A stretch of 64,000 nucleotides of DNA, from NCBI GenBank assembly GCA_900475325.1, contig LS483371.1, forward strand, positions 1,240,001 to 1,304,000, given 5' to 3'. Shown piece by piece: positions 56,112 to 64,000 of the stretch. Made by a program: the position numbers and the translations under genes. This DNA is from Paucimonas lemoignei (GTDB taxonomy: Bacteria > Pseudomonadota > Gammaproteobacteria > Pseudomonadales > Pseudomonadaceae). The notes beneath the pieces were generated by a model. That model ran no database searches and was not told the origin of the DNA. It saw only the letters and a list, made by a program, of their open reading frames with translations. Within the stretch, counting starts at the first letter, position 1, and every line of letters begins with the position of its first letter.

Positions 56112-56849
56112 GTGAGCACAGTCAGTAAATCGATCCTGCTGGTCGATGATGACCAGGAGATCCGTGAGTTACTGCACACCTACCTGAGCCGCTCCGGGTT
56201 TCAGGTGCGCACCGTCGGCGACGGTGCAGAGTTTCGACAGGCGTTCAATGAAGAGCCCAGCGACCTGCTTATCCTCGACGTCATGCTGCCCGACGAAGAC
56301 GGCTTCAGTCTGTGTCGCTACGTGCGCCAACACGCACGCTACCCCCATGTGCCGATCATCATGCTGACGGCCAGCTCCGACGAGGCTGACCGGGTCATTG
56401 GCCTGGAGCTGGGCGCGGACGATTACCTCGGCAAACCCTTCAGCCCCCGTGAACTGCTGGCCCGGATCAAGGCCCTGTTGCGCCGCGCGCAGTTCGGTCA
56501 GGAGCGCAGTGGCGGTGATGTGTGGACGTTTGACGAGTGGCGGCTGGACATGGTCAGCCACCGGCTGTTCCATCGCGATGGCGAGGAAGTGATTCTGTCT
56601 GGGGCTGACTTTGCCTTGCTCAAGCTTTTTCTCGACAACCCGCAGCAGATCCTCGATCGCGACACTATCGGCAATGCCACCCGAGGTCGGGAGCTGATGC
56701 CTCTGGAGCGTATTGTCGACATGGCGGTCAGTCGCCTGCGTCAGCGCTTGCGCGACACCGGCAAGTCGCCGCGCCTGATCCGCACCGTACGCGGCAGTGG
56801 TTACCTGCTGGCGGCTAATGTAATGACCCAAGTCAGCAATGGTTACTGA
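56112..56849 (+). CDS. gltR: OmpR-family response regulator GltR (glucose transport)
   Basis: 245 residues from GTG 56112 (SD GGAAG). The longer open frame from 56055 includes REP-adjacent sequence. The receiver domain has acidic pocket residues Asp12-14 (VDDD), phospho-acceptor Asp56 (LILDVMLP) and Lys108 (GKPFSP). The winged-helix C-terminus ends LIRTVRGSGYLL. In Pseudomonas GltR with GtrS controls gts and oprB glucose uptake genes. gtrS starts 2 bases after its stop. Confidence 0.94.
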   Translation: MSTVSKSILLVDDDQEIRELLHTYLSRSGFQVRTVGDGAEFRQAFNEEPSDLLILDVMLPDEDGFSLCRYVRQHARYPHVPIIMLTASSDEADRVIGLELGADDYLGKPFSPRELLARIKALLRRAQFGQERSGGDVWTFDEWRLDMVSHRLFHRDGEEVILSGADFALLKLFLDNPQQILDRDTIGNATRGRELMPLERIVDMAVSRLRQRLRDTGKSPRLIRTVRGSGYLLAANVMTQVSNGY

Positions 56850-56851
56850 GG

Positions 56852-58315
56852 GTGGACCTGGAACCGGCAAAACGCCGTCTGCCACTGCCGCGCTCGCTAT
56901 TGGGACGCATGCTGCTGCTGACGCTGTTGGCAGTGTTCCTCGCTCAGGCGCTGTCCAGCGTCATCTGGCTGTCGCAGTTGCGGGCCACACAGATGGAAGG
57001 GTTGATCACCAGCGCCCGCAGCCTGGCTTATTCCATGGCGGCGAGTGTCAGCTACTTTCGCTCCCTGCCACTGGCCTATCGGCCGCTGGTGCTGGACCAG
57101 CTACGCAGCATGGGCGGCACGCGTTTTGTGGTGTCGCTCAATGACCGCCCGCTGGACATGCAAGTGCTGGATGCTACTCCGCGCAAGCAAGCGGTGCTCA
57201 CGGTTGTCGACGAGGTTCTGCGCCAGCATCTGGGCGCCGACCCGGCCATCGCCGTGTGGTTTGTGCGCCCCGAAGACCTGCGCATCTTCAACAGCGGCCT
57301 GAAACTCGACGAGCTGCCGCGTTCCTGGGCGCATTACGCGCTAAGCCTTGAGCCGGTGAACCCGCCGGTATTGGTCACCCAGATCGAGTTGGCAGAGGGG
57401 GAGTGGTTATACATCGCGTCGCTGCTGCCTGAGCCTTACACCACCCTTGAAGAGCAGGATCTACCGCTGCAGCAGGTGTGGTTCATCCTGCTCACCAGCG
57501 GTTTTCTGTTGTTGTTCATCGGCCTGCTGGTGCATTGGCAGAGTCGCCCCCTCAAGCGTCTGGCCAGGGCTGCGCGGGACATGTCGCTGGGGGCCGATGT
57601 CGAGCCTGACGTTGAAGGCGGAGCCAGCGAAGTGGTGGAGGTCAGCCGCGCGTTCAACGCCATGCGCACGCGTATCAGCCGCTACCTGACTGAGCGGGGT
57701 CAGTTGTTCAGTGCGATATCCCACGATCTGCGCACCCCGATCACGCGCTTGCGCCTGCGCGTCGAGCTGCTTGAGGACGAGGCCTTGCAAGCCAAATTCA
57801 CCCGTGATCTGGATGAGCTGGAGCTGCTGGTCAAAGGCGCCTTGCAATGCGTCAAAGACACCGATATCCACGAGAACATCGAGGCGGTGGACCTTAATCA
57901 TGTGCTGGATTGCCTGGTGGAGCCGTATCTGTTGCCAACCGGCAATGGCAATGCCACGCAGCAGGGCAAGGCACTGGCGCCCTATCAAGGCAAGCCGCTG
58001 GCGCTCAAGCGTTGTATCGGCAACCTGATCGACAACGCCCTCAAGTACGGCACCAAAGCCCACCTTAAAATCGAAGACAACCCCCATGCCTTCGTCCTGC
58101 ATGTCGACGACGAAGGGCCGGGCGTGCCAGAGCAGCGCCTGGAAAGGGTGTTCGAGCCGCACTTCCGGCTGGCGGGCAATCAGCAGCAAGGCTACGGCCT
58201 CGGGCTGGGCATCGCCCGCAACATCGCCCACAGCCATGGGGGGGAGGTCAGCTTGCAGAACCTGCGTGGGGGTGGGTTGCGTGTGACGCTGTTTTTGCCG
58301 CGTACAGCCGATTGA
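56852..58315 (+). CDS. gtrS: Sensor histidine kinase GtrS
   Basis: 487 residues from GTG 56852. TM1 about 17-38, a periplasmic sensor domain about 45-205, TM2 about 209-228, HAMP, and the HisKA phospho-site His291 (FSAISHDLRTPITRLR). The ATPase domain has NLIDNALKYG, DEGPGVPE and GYGLGLGIA. In P. aeruginosa GtrS senses 2-ketogluconate and 6-phosphogluconate and acts on GltR. Here its stop is followed by a dispersed repeat and an IS element rather than directly by gtsA. Confidence 0.93.
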   Translation: MDLEPAKRRLPLPRSLLGRMLLLTLLAVFLAQALSSVIWLSQLRATQMEGLITSARSLAYSMAASVSYFRSLPLAYRPLVLDQLRSMGGTRFVVSLNDRPLDMQVLDATPRKQAVLTVVDEVLRQHLGADPAIAVWFVRPEDLRIFNSGLKLDELPRSWAHYALSLEPVNPPVLVTQIELAEGEWLYIASLLPEPYTTLEEQDLPLQQVWFILLTSGFLLLFIGLLVHWQSRPLKRLARAARDMSLGADVEPDVEGGASEVVEVSRAFNAMRTRISRYLTERGQLFSAISHDLRTPITRLRLRVELLEDEALQAKFTRDLDELELLVKGALQCVKDTDIHENIEAVDLNHVLDCLVEPYLLPTGNGNATQQGKALAPYQGKPLALKRCIGNLIDNALKYGTKAHLKIEDNPHAFVLHVDDEGPGVPEQRLERVFEPHFRLAGNQQQGYGLGLGIARNIAHSHGGEVSLQNLRGGGLRVTLFLPRTAD

Positions 58316-58933
58316 GGGTGCTGGGCCTCTGTACGGACTCTGTTGGGGGAGCCTTAATACCATGTATATCCAGCAGCGGCGGCGACGCTGATTCACCTTT
58401 GCGCCCTTACGGCGCGTCACTTTCGAGGCGCGAAAGTAACCAAAGCGCTCCCGCTCCTTTGTCCGGGTCTTCGCCAAGGCTCAGACTTCCCTCGCTCCGG
58501 CATTGCTCCGTGGGCCGCCGCAATGGGCCATCCATGGCCCGGTGCGGCTAACCCGGCATCCATGCCGGGTTGCCCACTGCGCAATACCTGCGCTCGGCCG
58601 GCCACAAGTCGCAATGTGTGTCGCCCATACGTTTTGCGCAGGTCTTCAGAATCAAAAGCAGGGTATGAGCCAGGAAGAAGTCATGTTGGAGAAATCTGCA
58701 AAGCAGATTTGCTTTTGCTTTTTTTGCCTCGATTTCACAGGCGACGCAAAATGCGCGTCGGGAGGGTGAGCGCAGGTGTCGTGGGGTGGGTCGCTCGGCA
58801 TGGATGCCGAGCGAGCGCCGCTGGGCCATGGATGGCCCGTCGGCGCGTGCCCACCCCACGGCACCGGAGCGAACGTACCGCCGCGAAGCGGGGGCCGGAC
58901 GCCAGCGCAGAGGTTTTGGTTACTTTTGGCACC

Positions 58934-60195
58934 TGTACGGACCGGGCACATCGCTTACACGTGTACGGGGACATGGTTAACACTTTCTGGCGAACCCACT
59001 TCGCCGGGAAGCCATCATGCCTTGGAATACGAGAGATGCCATGAGCCTGAAAAAAGAGTTCATTGCCTTAGCGCTGCAACCCGGCAGCAACAAAAGGGAT
59101 TTGTGTCGGCGCTTTGGTATCAGTGCGCCGACAGCATACAAATGGCTTAAGCGTTACGAGATGCAGGGGCTGCAGGGATTGGAGGAGTACTCCCGCCGAC
59201 CTATTTCTAGCCCTAAGCTGACTCAGCCATCCTTGGAGGCGCAGGTCGTAAAGCTTCGGCAGGAACAACCCGCTTGGGGCGGACGCAAGATAAGCAGCAT
59301 GCTCAGCCAGTGTGTTGCCCCCAGCACCGTCACCAATATCCTGCATCGCAATGGACTGATTCTGCCGCGTGAAAACCCGGGTCAAGGAGTAGGCAGGCGT
59401 TTTGAGCACGAGGCACCTAATGACCTTTGGCAGATGGATTTCAAGGGGCACTTCGCCATCCAACAAGGCCGCTGTCATCCGCTAACGTTGCTGGATGATC
59501 ACTCTCGGTTCAACCTGGCAATCGAGGCATGTGCCAATGAACAAAGAGGCACTGTCCAGCAAAGACTGACTGATATCTTCCGCCGCTTTGGCCTGCCTGC
59601 ACGACTCAATCTGGATAATGGATCGCCTTGGGGCGCGCCGCGTAATCCTGGAGAGCTCTCTGAACTGAGTATCTGGCTGGTGCGCTTGGGCATCCGGGTA
59701 AGCTTCAGTCGCCCTCGACATCCGCAAACGAACGGCAAGCTGGAGCGTTTTCATCGTTCACTTAAGGCCGAGGTTATCAATGGGCGCCACTTTCGTACCC
59801 TCACTGAAGCCCAGGTGGCCTTCGACCAATGGCGTGAAATTTATAACCATCAGCGCCCTCACGAAGCGCTGGGTTATCAAGTCCCGATGAGTCGCTATAG
59901 GGCCAGCCCATGGACCTTTCCAGAGAAGCTGTCGCCATTCGAATATGGCCCTGACGATGTATTGGCCAAGGTCTACCACAGCCGATTTCGCTTCAGGAAA
60001 CGCTACTTCAGCATTGCCAAGGGCCTGGTAGGGCAACTGATTGCCATCAGACCTAACCCTGACAGTGAGGACCTGTTCAATATCTATTTCTGTCATCACT
60101 TGCTGCGAACCATCGACATCAATCAGCCGGACTACAGTTGAGGATGTGTAAAGCATGTGTCCGCACACGTGTAAGCGATGTGTCCAGTCCGTACA
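58934..60195 (+). mobile_element. IS481-family insertion sequence, complete
   Basis: 1262 bp. Terminal inverted repeats of 31 bp (58934-58964 and 60165-60195) begin TGTACGGAC and match at 29 positions. Ends are TGT...ACA, as usual for IS481. A 5-bp target duplication GCACC lies at 58929-58933 and 60196-60200. Comparison with R1, where the site is a single GCACC within ACTTTTGGCACCAAAAGT, gives the pre-insertion sequence directly and confirms both ends. It contains one intact transposase gene. Confidence 0.95.
59017..60141 (+). CDS. IS481-family DDE transposase
   Basis: 374 residues from ATG 59017 (GGGA 7 bases upstream; ATG 59041 is an alternative). An N-terminal HTH (KRDLCRRFGISAPTAYKWLKRY) precedes an rve integrase core with the catalytic triad Asp141 (LWQMDFKGHF), Asp200 (LNLDNGSPWG) and Glu243 (TNGKLERFHRSLK). 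The PHEALGYQVP segment and the YHSRFRFRKRYF tail are typical of the family. The frame is uninterrupted and the inverted repeats are intact, so it may be active. Confidence 0.94.
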   Translation: MPWNTRDAMSLKKEFIALALQPGSNKRDLCRRFGISAPTAYKWLKRYEMQGLQGLEEYSRRPISSPKLTQPSLEAQVVKLRQEQPAWGGRKISSMLSQCVAPSTVTNILHRNGLILPRENPGQGVGRRFEHEAPNDLWQMDFKGHFAIQQGRCHPLTLLDDHSRFNLAIEACANEQRGTVQQRLTDIFRRFGLPARLNLDNGSPWGAPRNPGELSELSIWLVRLGIRVSFSRPRHPQTNGKLERFHRSLKAEVINGRHFRTLTEAQVAFDQWREIYNHQRPHEALGYQVPMSRYRASPWTFPEKLSPFEYGPDDVLAKVYHSRFRFRKRYFSIAKGLVGQLIAIRPNPDSEDLFNIYFCHHLLRTIDINQPDYS

Positions 60196-60426
60196 GCACC
60201 AAAAGTGACCCGGCCGTCAGGACGGAACCTGACTCAGCGGCACCCGGGTGCTGTTGTTGCTACTCGATTCCAGGCGCAGCGCGTTGATTTTTTGAGGCGG
60301 CTGCTCCTAGAGGTTATGGGTTTTCCAATGTAACCATCCTGTGACCATTGCGCGTCCCTTCGTTACTGTACTTTCAACCCCCTTGGTTAGACTCCATGCA
60401 GCGCAAGCACAGACTTGCTCATGCAT

Positions 60427-60434
60427 AACAACAA
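60427..60434 (+). promoter_or_regulatory. Crc/Hfq-type A-rich motif in the gtsA leader
   Basis: AACAACAA directly in front of the AGAAAGG ribosome-binding region, 15 bases before the gtsA ATG. This position suits Crc/Hfq masking of translation initiation under catabolite repression. Confidence 0.6.
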
Positions 60435-60448
60435 GAAAGGTTAAATCG

Positions 60449-61744
60449 ATGAATTCAATGTCCCGCCTCGCAGCTGTCATCTCTCTCGCCTCGTTGTTCC
60501 CTCTGAGCGCTTATGCCGCCGATTCGAAAGGCACTGTCGAAGTGGTCCACTGGTGGACGTCCGGTGGCGAGAAAGCAGCCGTGGATGTGCTGCGCGCACA
60601 AGTAGAGAAAGACGGCTTCACCTGGAAAGACGGCGCCGTTGCCGGTGGTGGCGGTTCCACGGCCATGACTGTGCTCAAGAGCCGCGCCGTAGCCGGCAAC
60701 CCGCCGGGCGTTGCGCAGATCAAGGGGCCGGACATCCAGGAATGGGCGTCTACAGGCCTGCTCGATACCGACGCCCTGAAAGACGTTGCCAAACAAGAGA
60801 AGTGGGACAGCCTGCTGGACAAGAAAGTCTCTGACACCGTGAAGTACGACGGCGATTACGTGGCCGTGCCGGTGAACATTCACCGGGTCAACTGGCTGTG
60901 GATCAACCCGGAAGTCTTCAAGAAAGCCGGGATCGACAAGGCACCCACCACCCTCGAAGAATTTTACGCCGCTGGCGACAAGCTCAAGGCCAAAGGCTTC
61001 ATCGCCCTGGCCCACGGCGGTCAGCCATGGCAGGACAGCACTGTGTTCGAAGCCGTGCTGCTGTCGGTCATGGGCGCTGATGGCTACAAAAAAGCCTTCG
61101 TCGATCTGGACGAAAAAACCCTGACCGGCCCGCAGATGGTCAAGGCCTTTACCGAGTTCAAGAAAGTCGCCACTTACATGGACCCCAACCGTGCCGGTCG
61201 TGACTGGAACGTTGCAGCTGCCGACGTGATCAACGGCAAGGCTGGCATGCAAATCATGGGCGACTGGGCCAAAAGCGAATGGACAGCCGCCAAGAAAGTC
61301 GCAGGCAAGGATTATCAGTGCGTAGCCTTCCCGGGCACTGAAAAGGCCTTTACCTACAACATCGACTCCATGGCCGTCTTCAAGCAGAACGGTAAAGATG
61401 CTGAGAGCACCCGTGCTGCTCAGCAGGACATTGCCAAGGTGGCGTTGGGTGAAGAGTTCCAGAAGGTCTTCAGCATCAATAAAGGCTCGATTCCGGTTCG
61501 CATCGACATGCTGAACAACATGGAAAAGAACGGTTTCGACTCTTGCGCCCAGACCGCAGCCAAAGACTTCCTGGCTGACTCGAAAACCGGCGGACTGCAG
61601 CCAAGCATGGCGCACAACATGGCGACCAACCTTGCCGTACAGGGCGCGATCTTTGATGTGGTGACCAACTTCATGAACGATCCGAAAGCTGATCCGGCCA
61701 AGGCGCCTGCCCAGTTGGCGTCGGCGATCAAGTCCGCCCAATAA
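60449..61744 (+). CDS. gtsA: Glucose/mannose ABC transporter, periplasmic binding protein
   Basis: 431 residues from ATG 60449 (AAAGG upstream), with signal peptide [20 protein letters not shown] ending at AYAADS. Family-1 sugar-binding protein: [78 protein letters not shown]. It delivers glucose to GtsBC. It is the first gene of gtsABCD, and a stem loop follows it, probably raising its transcript level over the permeases. The IS/repeat insertion lies about 250-2100 bases upstream, so its proximal promoter (60314-60448) seems retained. Confidence 0.95.
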   Translation: MNSMSRLAAVISLASLFPLSAYAADSKGTVEVVHWWTSGGEKAAVDVLRAQVEKDGFTWKDGAVAGGGGSTAMTVLKSRAVAGNPPGVAQIKGPDIQEWASTGLLDTDALKDVAKQEKWDSLLDKKVSDTVKYDGDYVAVPVNIHRVNWLWINPEVFKKAGIDKAPTTLEEFYAAGDKLKAKGFIALAHGGQPWQDSTVFEAVLLSVMGADGYKKAFVDLDEKTLTGPQMVKAFTEFKKVATYMDPNRAGRDWNVAAADVINGKAGMQIMGDWAKSEWTAAKKVAGKDYQCVAFPGTEKAFTYNIDSMAVFKQNGKDAESTRAAQQDIAKVALGEEFQKVFSINKGSIPVRIDMLNNMEKNGFDSCAQTAAKDFLADSKTGGLQPSMAHNMATNLAVQGAIFDVVTNFMNDPKADPAKAPAQLASAIKSAQ

Positions 61745-61761
61745 CGCGCTTTAAAAACCTG

Positions 61762-61779
61762 CCGCTGGCTTGCCAGCGG
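61762..61779 (+). other. Stem loop in the gtsA-gtsB spacer
   Basis: CCGCTGGC / GCCAGCGG with TT in the centre (about 7 usable pairs), no T-run. It is placed 18 bases after gtsA, as typical for elements that stabilise binding-protein mRNA relative to downstream permease genes. Confidence 0.6.
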
Positions 61780-61873
61780 TACACCCCCAGCCGCCGTTCG
61801 TGCTGATGACACCGAAGTCTGGTGTCAGGCATGTCCGCGAACGGGAAATGATGTTTTATACGTGGATTATTCG

Positions 61874-62782
61874 ATGAGCTCTGTCGCTGCCTTCAGCAAA
61901 GCCTCGCCGTTCGATGCGCTGCAACGCTGGCTGCCCAAGTTGGTGCTCGCGCCGAGCATGTTCATCGTGCTTGTCGGTTTTTATGGCTACATCCTGTGGA
62001 CCTTCGTCCTCTCGTTCACGACCTCGACCTTTCTGCCCAGCTACAAATGGGCGGGACTGGCGCAATACATGCGCCTGTACGAGAGCGACCGTTGGTGGGT
62101 AGCGAGTAAAAACCTGATTGTGTTCGGCGGCATGTTCATCGCCATCAGCCTGGCCATTGGCGTGATGCTGGCGGTGTTCCTTGATCAGCGGATTCGGCGT
62201 GAAGGCTTTATCCGCACGATTTACCTGTACCCGATGGCGCTGTCGATGATCGTCACCGGCACCGCCTGGAAATGGCTGCTCAACCCCGGCCTGGGCCTGG
62301 ACAAAATGCTCCGCGACTGGGGCTGGGAAGGCTTCCGTCTGGACTGGCTGGTTGACCCGGATCGCGTGGTGTATTGCCTGGTGATTGCTGCGGTCTGGCA
62401 GTCGTCGGGTTTCATCATGGCAATGTTTCTGGCCGGGCTGCGCGGGGTCGATCAGTCGATCATTCGTGCCGCGCAAATCGACGGCGCCAGCATGCCGAAG
62501 ATCTACTGGAAGGTGGTGCTGCCAAGCCTGCGCCCGGTGTTTTTCAGCGCGGTGATGATCCTCGCGCACATCGCCATCAAAAGCTTCGATCTGGTGGCCG
62601 CCATGACAGCCGGTGGGCCGGGTTACTCCTCCGACTTGCCCGCCATGTTCATGTATTCGTTCACCTTCAGCCGCGGGCAGATGGGCATGGGGTCGGCCAG
62701 TGCGATTCTGATGCTCGGGGCCATTCTGGCGATTCTCGTGCCTTATCTGTATTCCGAGCTAAGGACCAAGCGCAATGACTAG
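61874..62782 (+). CDS. gtsB: Glucose ABC transporter permease
   Basis: 302 residues from ATG 61874 (a GTG four codons earlier is possible). MalF-type permease with six membrane helices (LVLAPSMFIVLVGFYGYILW, LIVFGGMFIAISLAIGVMLA, and others). The EAA loop for ATPase contact reads AAQIDGASMPKIYWKVVLPSLRPV. It pairs with GtsC. The stop overlaps gtsC by 8 bases. Confidence 0.94.
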   Translation: MSSVAAFSKASPFDALQRWLPKLVLAPSMFIVLVGFYGYILWTFVLSFTTSTFLPSYKWAGLAQYMRLYESDRWWVASKNLIVFGGMFIAISLAIGVMLAVFLDQRIRREGFIRTIYLYPMALSMIVTGTAWKWLLNPGLGLDKMLRDWGWEGFRLDWLVDPDRVVYCLVIAAVWQSSGFIMAMFLAGLRGVDQSIIRAAQIDGASMPKIYWKVVLPSLRPVFFSAVMILAHIAIKSFDLVAAMTAGGPGYSSDLPAMFMYSFTFSRGQMGMGSASAILMLGAILAILVPYLYSELRTKRND

Positions 62783-63620
62783 TCTTGCTGGTAAACCCGC
62801 CTTCAGCCTCAGCCGTCTTGCGATTCACGCGGTGCTGATCCTCGCGTGCCTGTTGTACCTGGTGCCGCTGGTGGTGATGTTGCTCACCAGCTTCAAAACC
62901 CCGGAAGACATTGGCACTGGCAACCTGCTCAGTTGGCCCACCGTGGTCACGGCCATTGGCTGGGTCAAAGCCTGGGCGACGCTGGACGGCTACTTCTGGA
63001 ACTCGATCAAGATCACCGTTCCGGCGGTGATTATTTCCACCGCCATCGGCGCGCTCAACGGTTACGTGCTGTCGATGTGGCGCTTTCGCGGTTCGCAGTT
63101 GTTCTTCGGGCTGCTGCTGTTCGGCTGCTTCCTGCCGTTCCAGACCGTGTTGCTACCGGCCTCTTTTACCCTCGGCAAAATGGGTCTGGCCAGCACCACC
63201 ACCGGGTTGGTTTTTGTCCATGTGGTCTACGGGCTGGCGTTCACCACGCTGTTCTTCCGCAACTACTACGTGAGCATCCCCGACGCGCTGGTCAAGGCTG
63301 CACGGCTCGATGGTGCGGGCTTCTTCACCATCTTCGGCAAGATCATTCTGCCGATGTCGACGCCGATCATCATGGTCTGCCTGATCTGGCAGTTCACCCA
63401 GATCTGGAACGACTTTCTGTTCGGTGTGGTGTTCTCCAGTGGCGATTCACAGCCCATCACCGTGGCCCTGAATAACCTGGTCAACACCAGCACCGGGGTC
63501 AAGGAATACAACGTTGATATGGCGGCGGCGATGATCGCCGGTTTGCCGACACTGCTGGTGTACATCGTTGCCGGCAAGTATTTCGTGCGCGGGCTCACGG
63601 CCGGCGCAGTCAAGGGGTAA
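62775..63620 (+). CDS. gtsC: Glucose ABC transporter permease
   Basis: 281 residues, MalG-type permease with six membrane helices (LAIHAVLILACLLYLVPLVV, LFFGLLLFGCFLPFQTVLLP, and others). The EAA loop is KAARLDGAGFFTIFGKIILPMSTPI. It forms the channel with GtsB. It starts inside the end of gtsB and ends 2 bases before gtsD. Confidence 0.95.
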   Translation: MTSLAGKPAFSLSRLAIHAVLILACLLYLVPLVVMLLTSFKTPEDIGTGNLLSWPTVVTAIGWVKAWATLDGYFWNSIKITVPAVIISTAIGALNGYVLSMWRFRGSQLFFGLLLFGCFLPFQTVLLPASFTLGKMGLASTTTGLVFVHVVYGLAFTTLFFRNYYVSIPDALVKAARLDGAGFFTIFGKIILPMSTPIIMVCLIWQFTQIWNDFLFGVVFSSGDSQPITVALNNLVNTSTGVKEYNVDMAAAMIAGLPTLLVYIVAGKYFVRGLTAGAVKG

Positions 63621-63622
63621 AC

Positions 63623-64000
63623 ATGGCAACGCTCGAGTTACGTAACGTAAACAAGACCTACGGCGCGGGCCTTCCGGACACGCTGAAGAACATCGAATTG
63701 CAGATCAAGGACGGCGAGTTCCTGATTCTGGTCGGCCCGTCCGGCTGTGGTAAGTCCACGCTGATGAACTGCATCGCCGGGCTTGAAAACATCAGCGCCG
63801 GTTCGATCCTGATCGACGGCTCGGACGTCAGCGGCATGAGCCCCAAGGACCGTGACATCGCCATGGTCTTTCAGTCGTATGCGCTGTACCCGACCATGAG
63901 CGTGCGCGAGAACATCGAGTTTGGTCTGAAGATCCGCAAGATGAGCCCGGCCGCCATTGAAGAAGAAGTGATGCGCGTGGCCAAGCTGTTGCAGATCGAG
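63623..64000 (+). CDS. gtsD: Glucose ABC transporter ATP-binding protein, 5' part (runs off window)
   Basis: MalK-type ATPase; 126 residues are visible before the window edge. MATLELRNVNKTYGAG is the start, then Walker A GPSGCGKST (about residues 39-47) and the Q-loop MVFQSYALYPTMSVREN. The signature motif, Walker B and regulatory domain lie outside. The ATG is 2 bases after the gtsC stop, completing gtsABCD. Confidence 0.95.
   Translation, partial: MATLELRNVNKTYGAGLPDTLKNIELQIKDGEFLILVGPSGCGKSTLMNCIAGLENISAGSILIDGSDVSGMSPKDRDIAMVFQSYALYPTMSVRENIEFGLKIRKMSPAAIEEEVMRVAKLLQIE

Larger units (their letters stand above)
58363..60313 (+). repeat. Long dispersed repeat, copy R4, split by an IS element
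   Basis: Sequence matching R1 (1464-2163) runs from 58363 to 58933, is interrupted by the IS481-type element at 58934-60195, and resumes at 60196 to about 60313. Without the IS and one copy of its target duplication it is about 684 bp. The left boundary is slightly altered (TGTATATCC). Internal palindromes are the same as in R1. No supported gene other than the transposase. The rest of the gap to gtsA (60314-60448) is the gtsA leader. Confidence 0.85.

Overview
The window is a chromosomal segment of a Pseudomonas, most likely of the P. fluorescens/P. syringae side of the genus. This rests on the lepA-lepB-rnc-era-recO-pdxJ order, the gap/edd-glk-gltR-gtrS-gts glucose locus, membrane PQQ glucose dehydrogenase with OprB, an hxuI-hxuR-hxuA-type heme system, and REP palindromes typical of the genus. 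No rRNA, tRNA or CRISPR array is visible. Both edges cut genes: groEL on the left, gtsD on the right.

Layout. 0-2.4 kb: end of groEL, its terminator and a ~700-bp dispersed repeat. 2.4-8.4 kb: translation/RNA operon lepA, lepB, a truncated remnant of a DUF4845-type gene, rnc, era, recO, pdxJ. 8.5-13.4 kb, minus strand: cmoB/cmoA, a chagasin-like lipoprotein and lon with a heat-shock promoter. 13.6-17.9 kb: a four-gene unit (cupredoxin-like protein, EAL/GGDEF membrane protein, DUF3034 protein, globin lipoprotein). 17.9-19.1 kb: two inverted copies of the dispersed repeat around REP palindromes. 19.2-25.6 kb, minus strand: gcd, oprB and a ZnuD-like TonB receptor with a Zur box. 25.8-31.5 kb: VF530 and Pr6Pr proteins, a YqjH/YqjI-like pair with a palindromic operator, and a large penicillin-binding protein. 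31.7-39.6 kb: an accessory stretch with an orphan secreted protein, three tandem diverged paralogues of unknown function, opgC and a gtrA/gtrB/GT39 glycosylation cluster. 39.6-46 kb: glutamate-synthase-like protein, Zur-box-linked L31 type B, ddlA, NUDIX, phhR and two small conserved genes. 46-51 kb: heme uptake and degradation (hemO, hxuA, hxuR, hxuI; Fur box). 51.1-51.9 kb: a REP array amplified in tandem. 52-64 kb: glucose catabolism, with a dispersed-repeat copy split by a complete IS481-family element between gtrS and gtsA.

Functionally, the window covers both routes of glucose use. The periplasmic oxidative route is OprB and Gcd; the phosphorylative route is GtsABCD, Glk, Edd and Gap, with GltR/GtrS as sensors. 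Matches to HexR sites lie in front of gap and edd, and Crc/Hfq-type A-rich motifs lie in the gap and gtsA leaders. Metal control is a second theme: Zur boxes before the receptor and L31, a Fur box before the heme sigma factor, and a probable metal-sensing PadR regulator.

The least explained parts are the three paralogues at 32.8-35.1 kb, which share an LxDPxNxLT motif and end in V-D-[IV]-x-A; the copper/c-di-GMP/DUF3034/globin cluster; and the palindrome-rich dispersed repeat.
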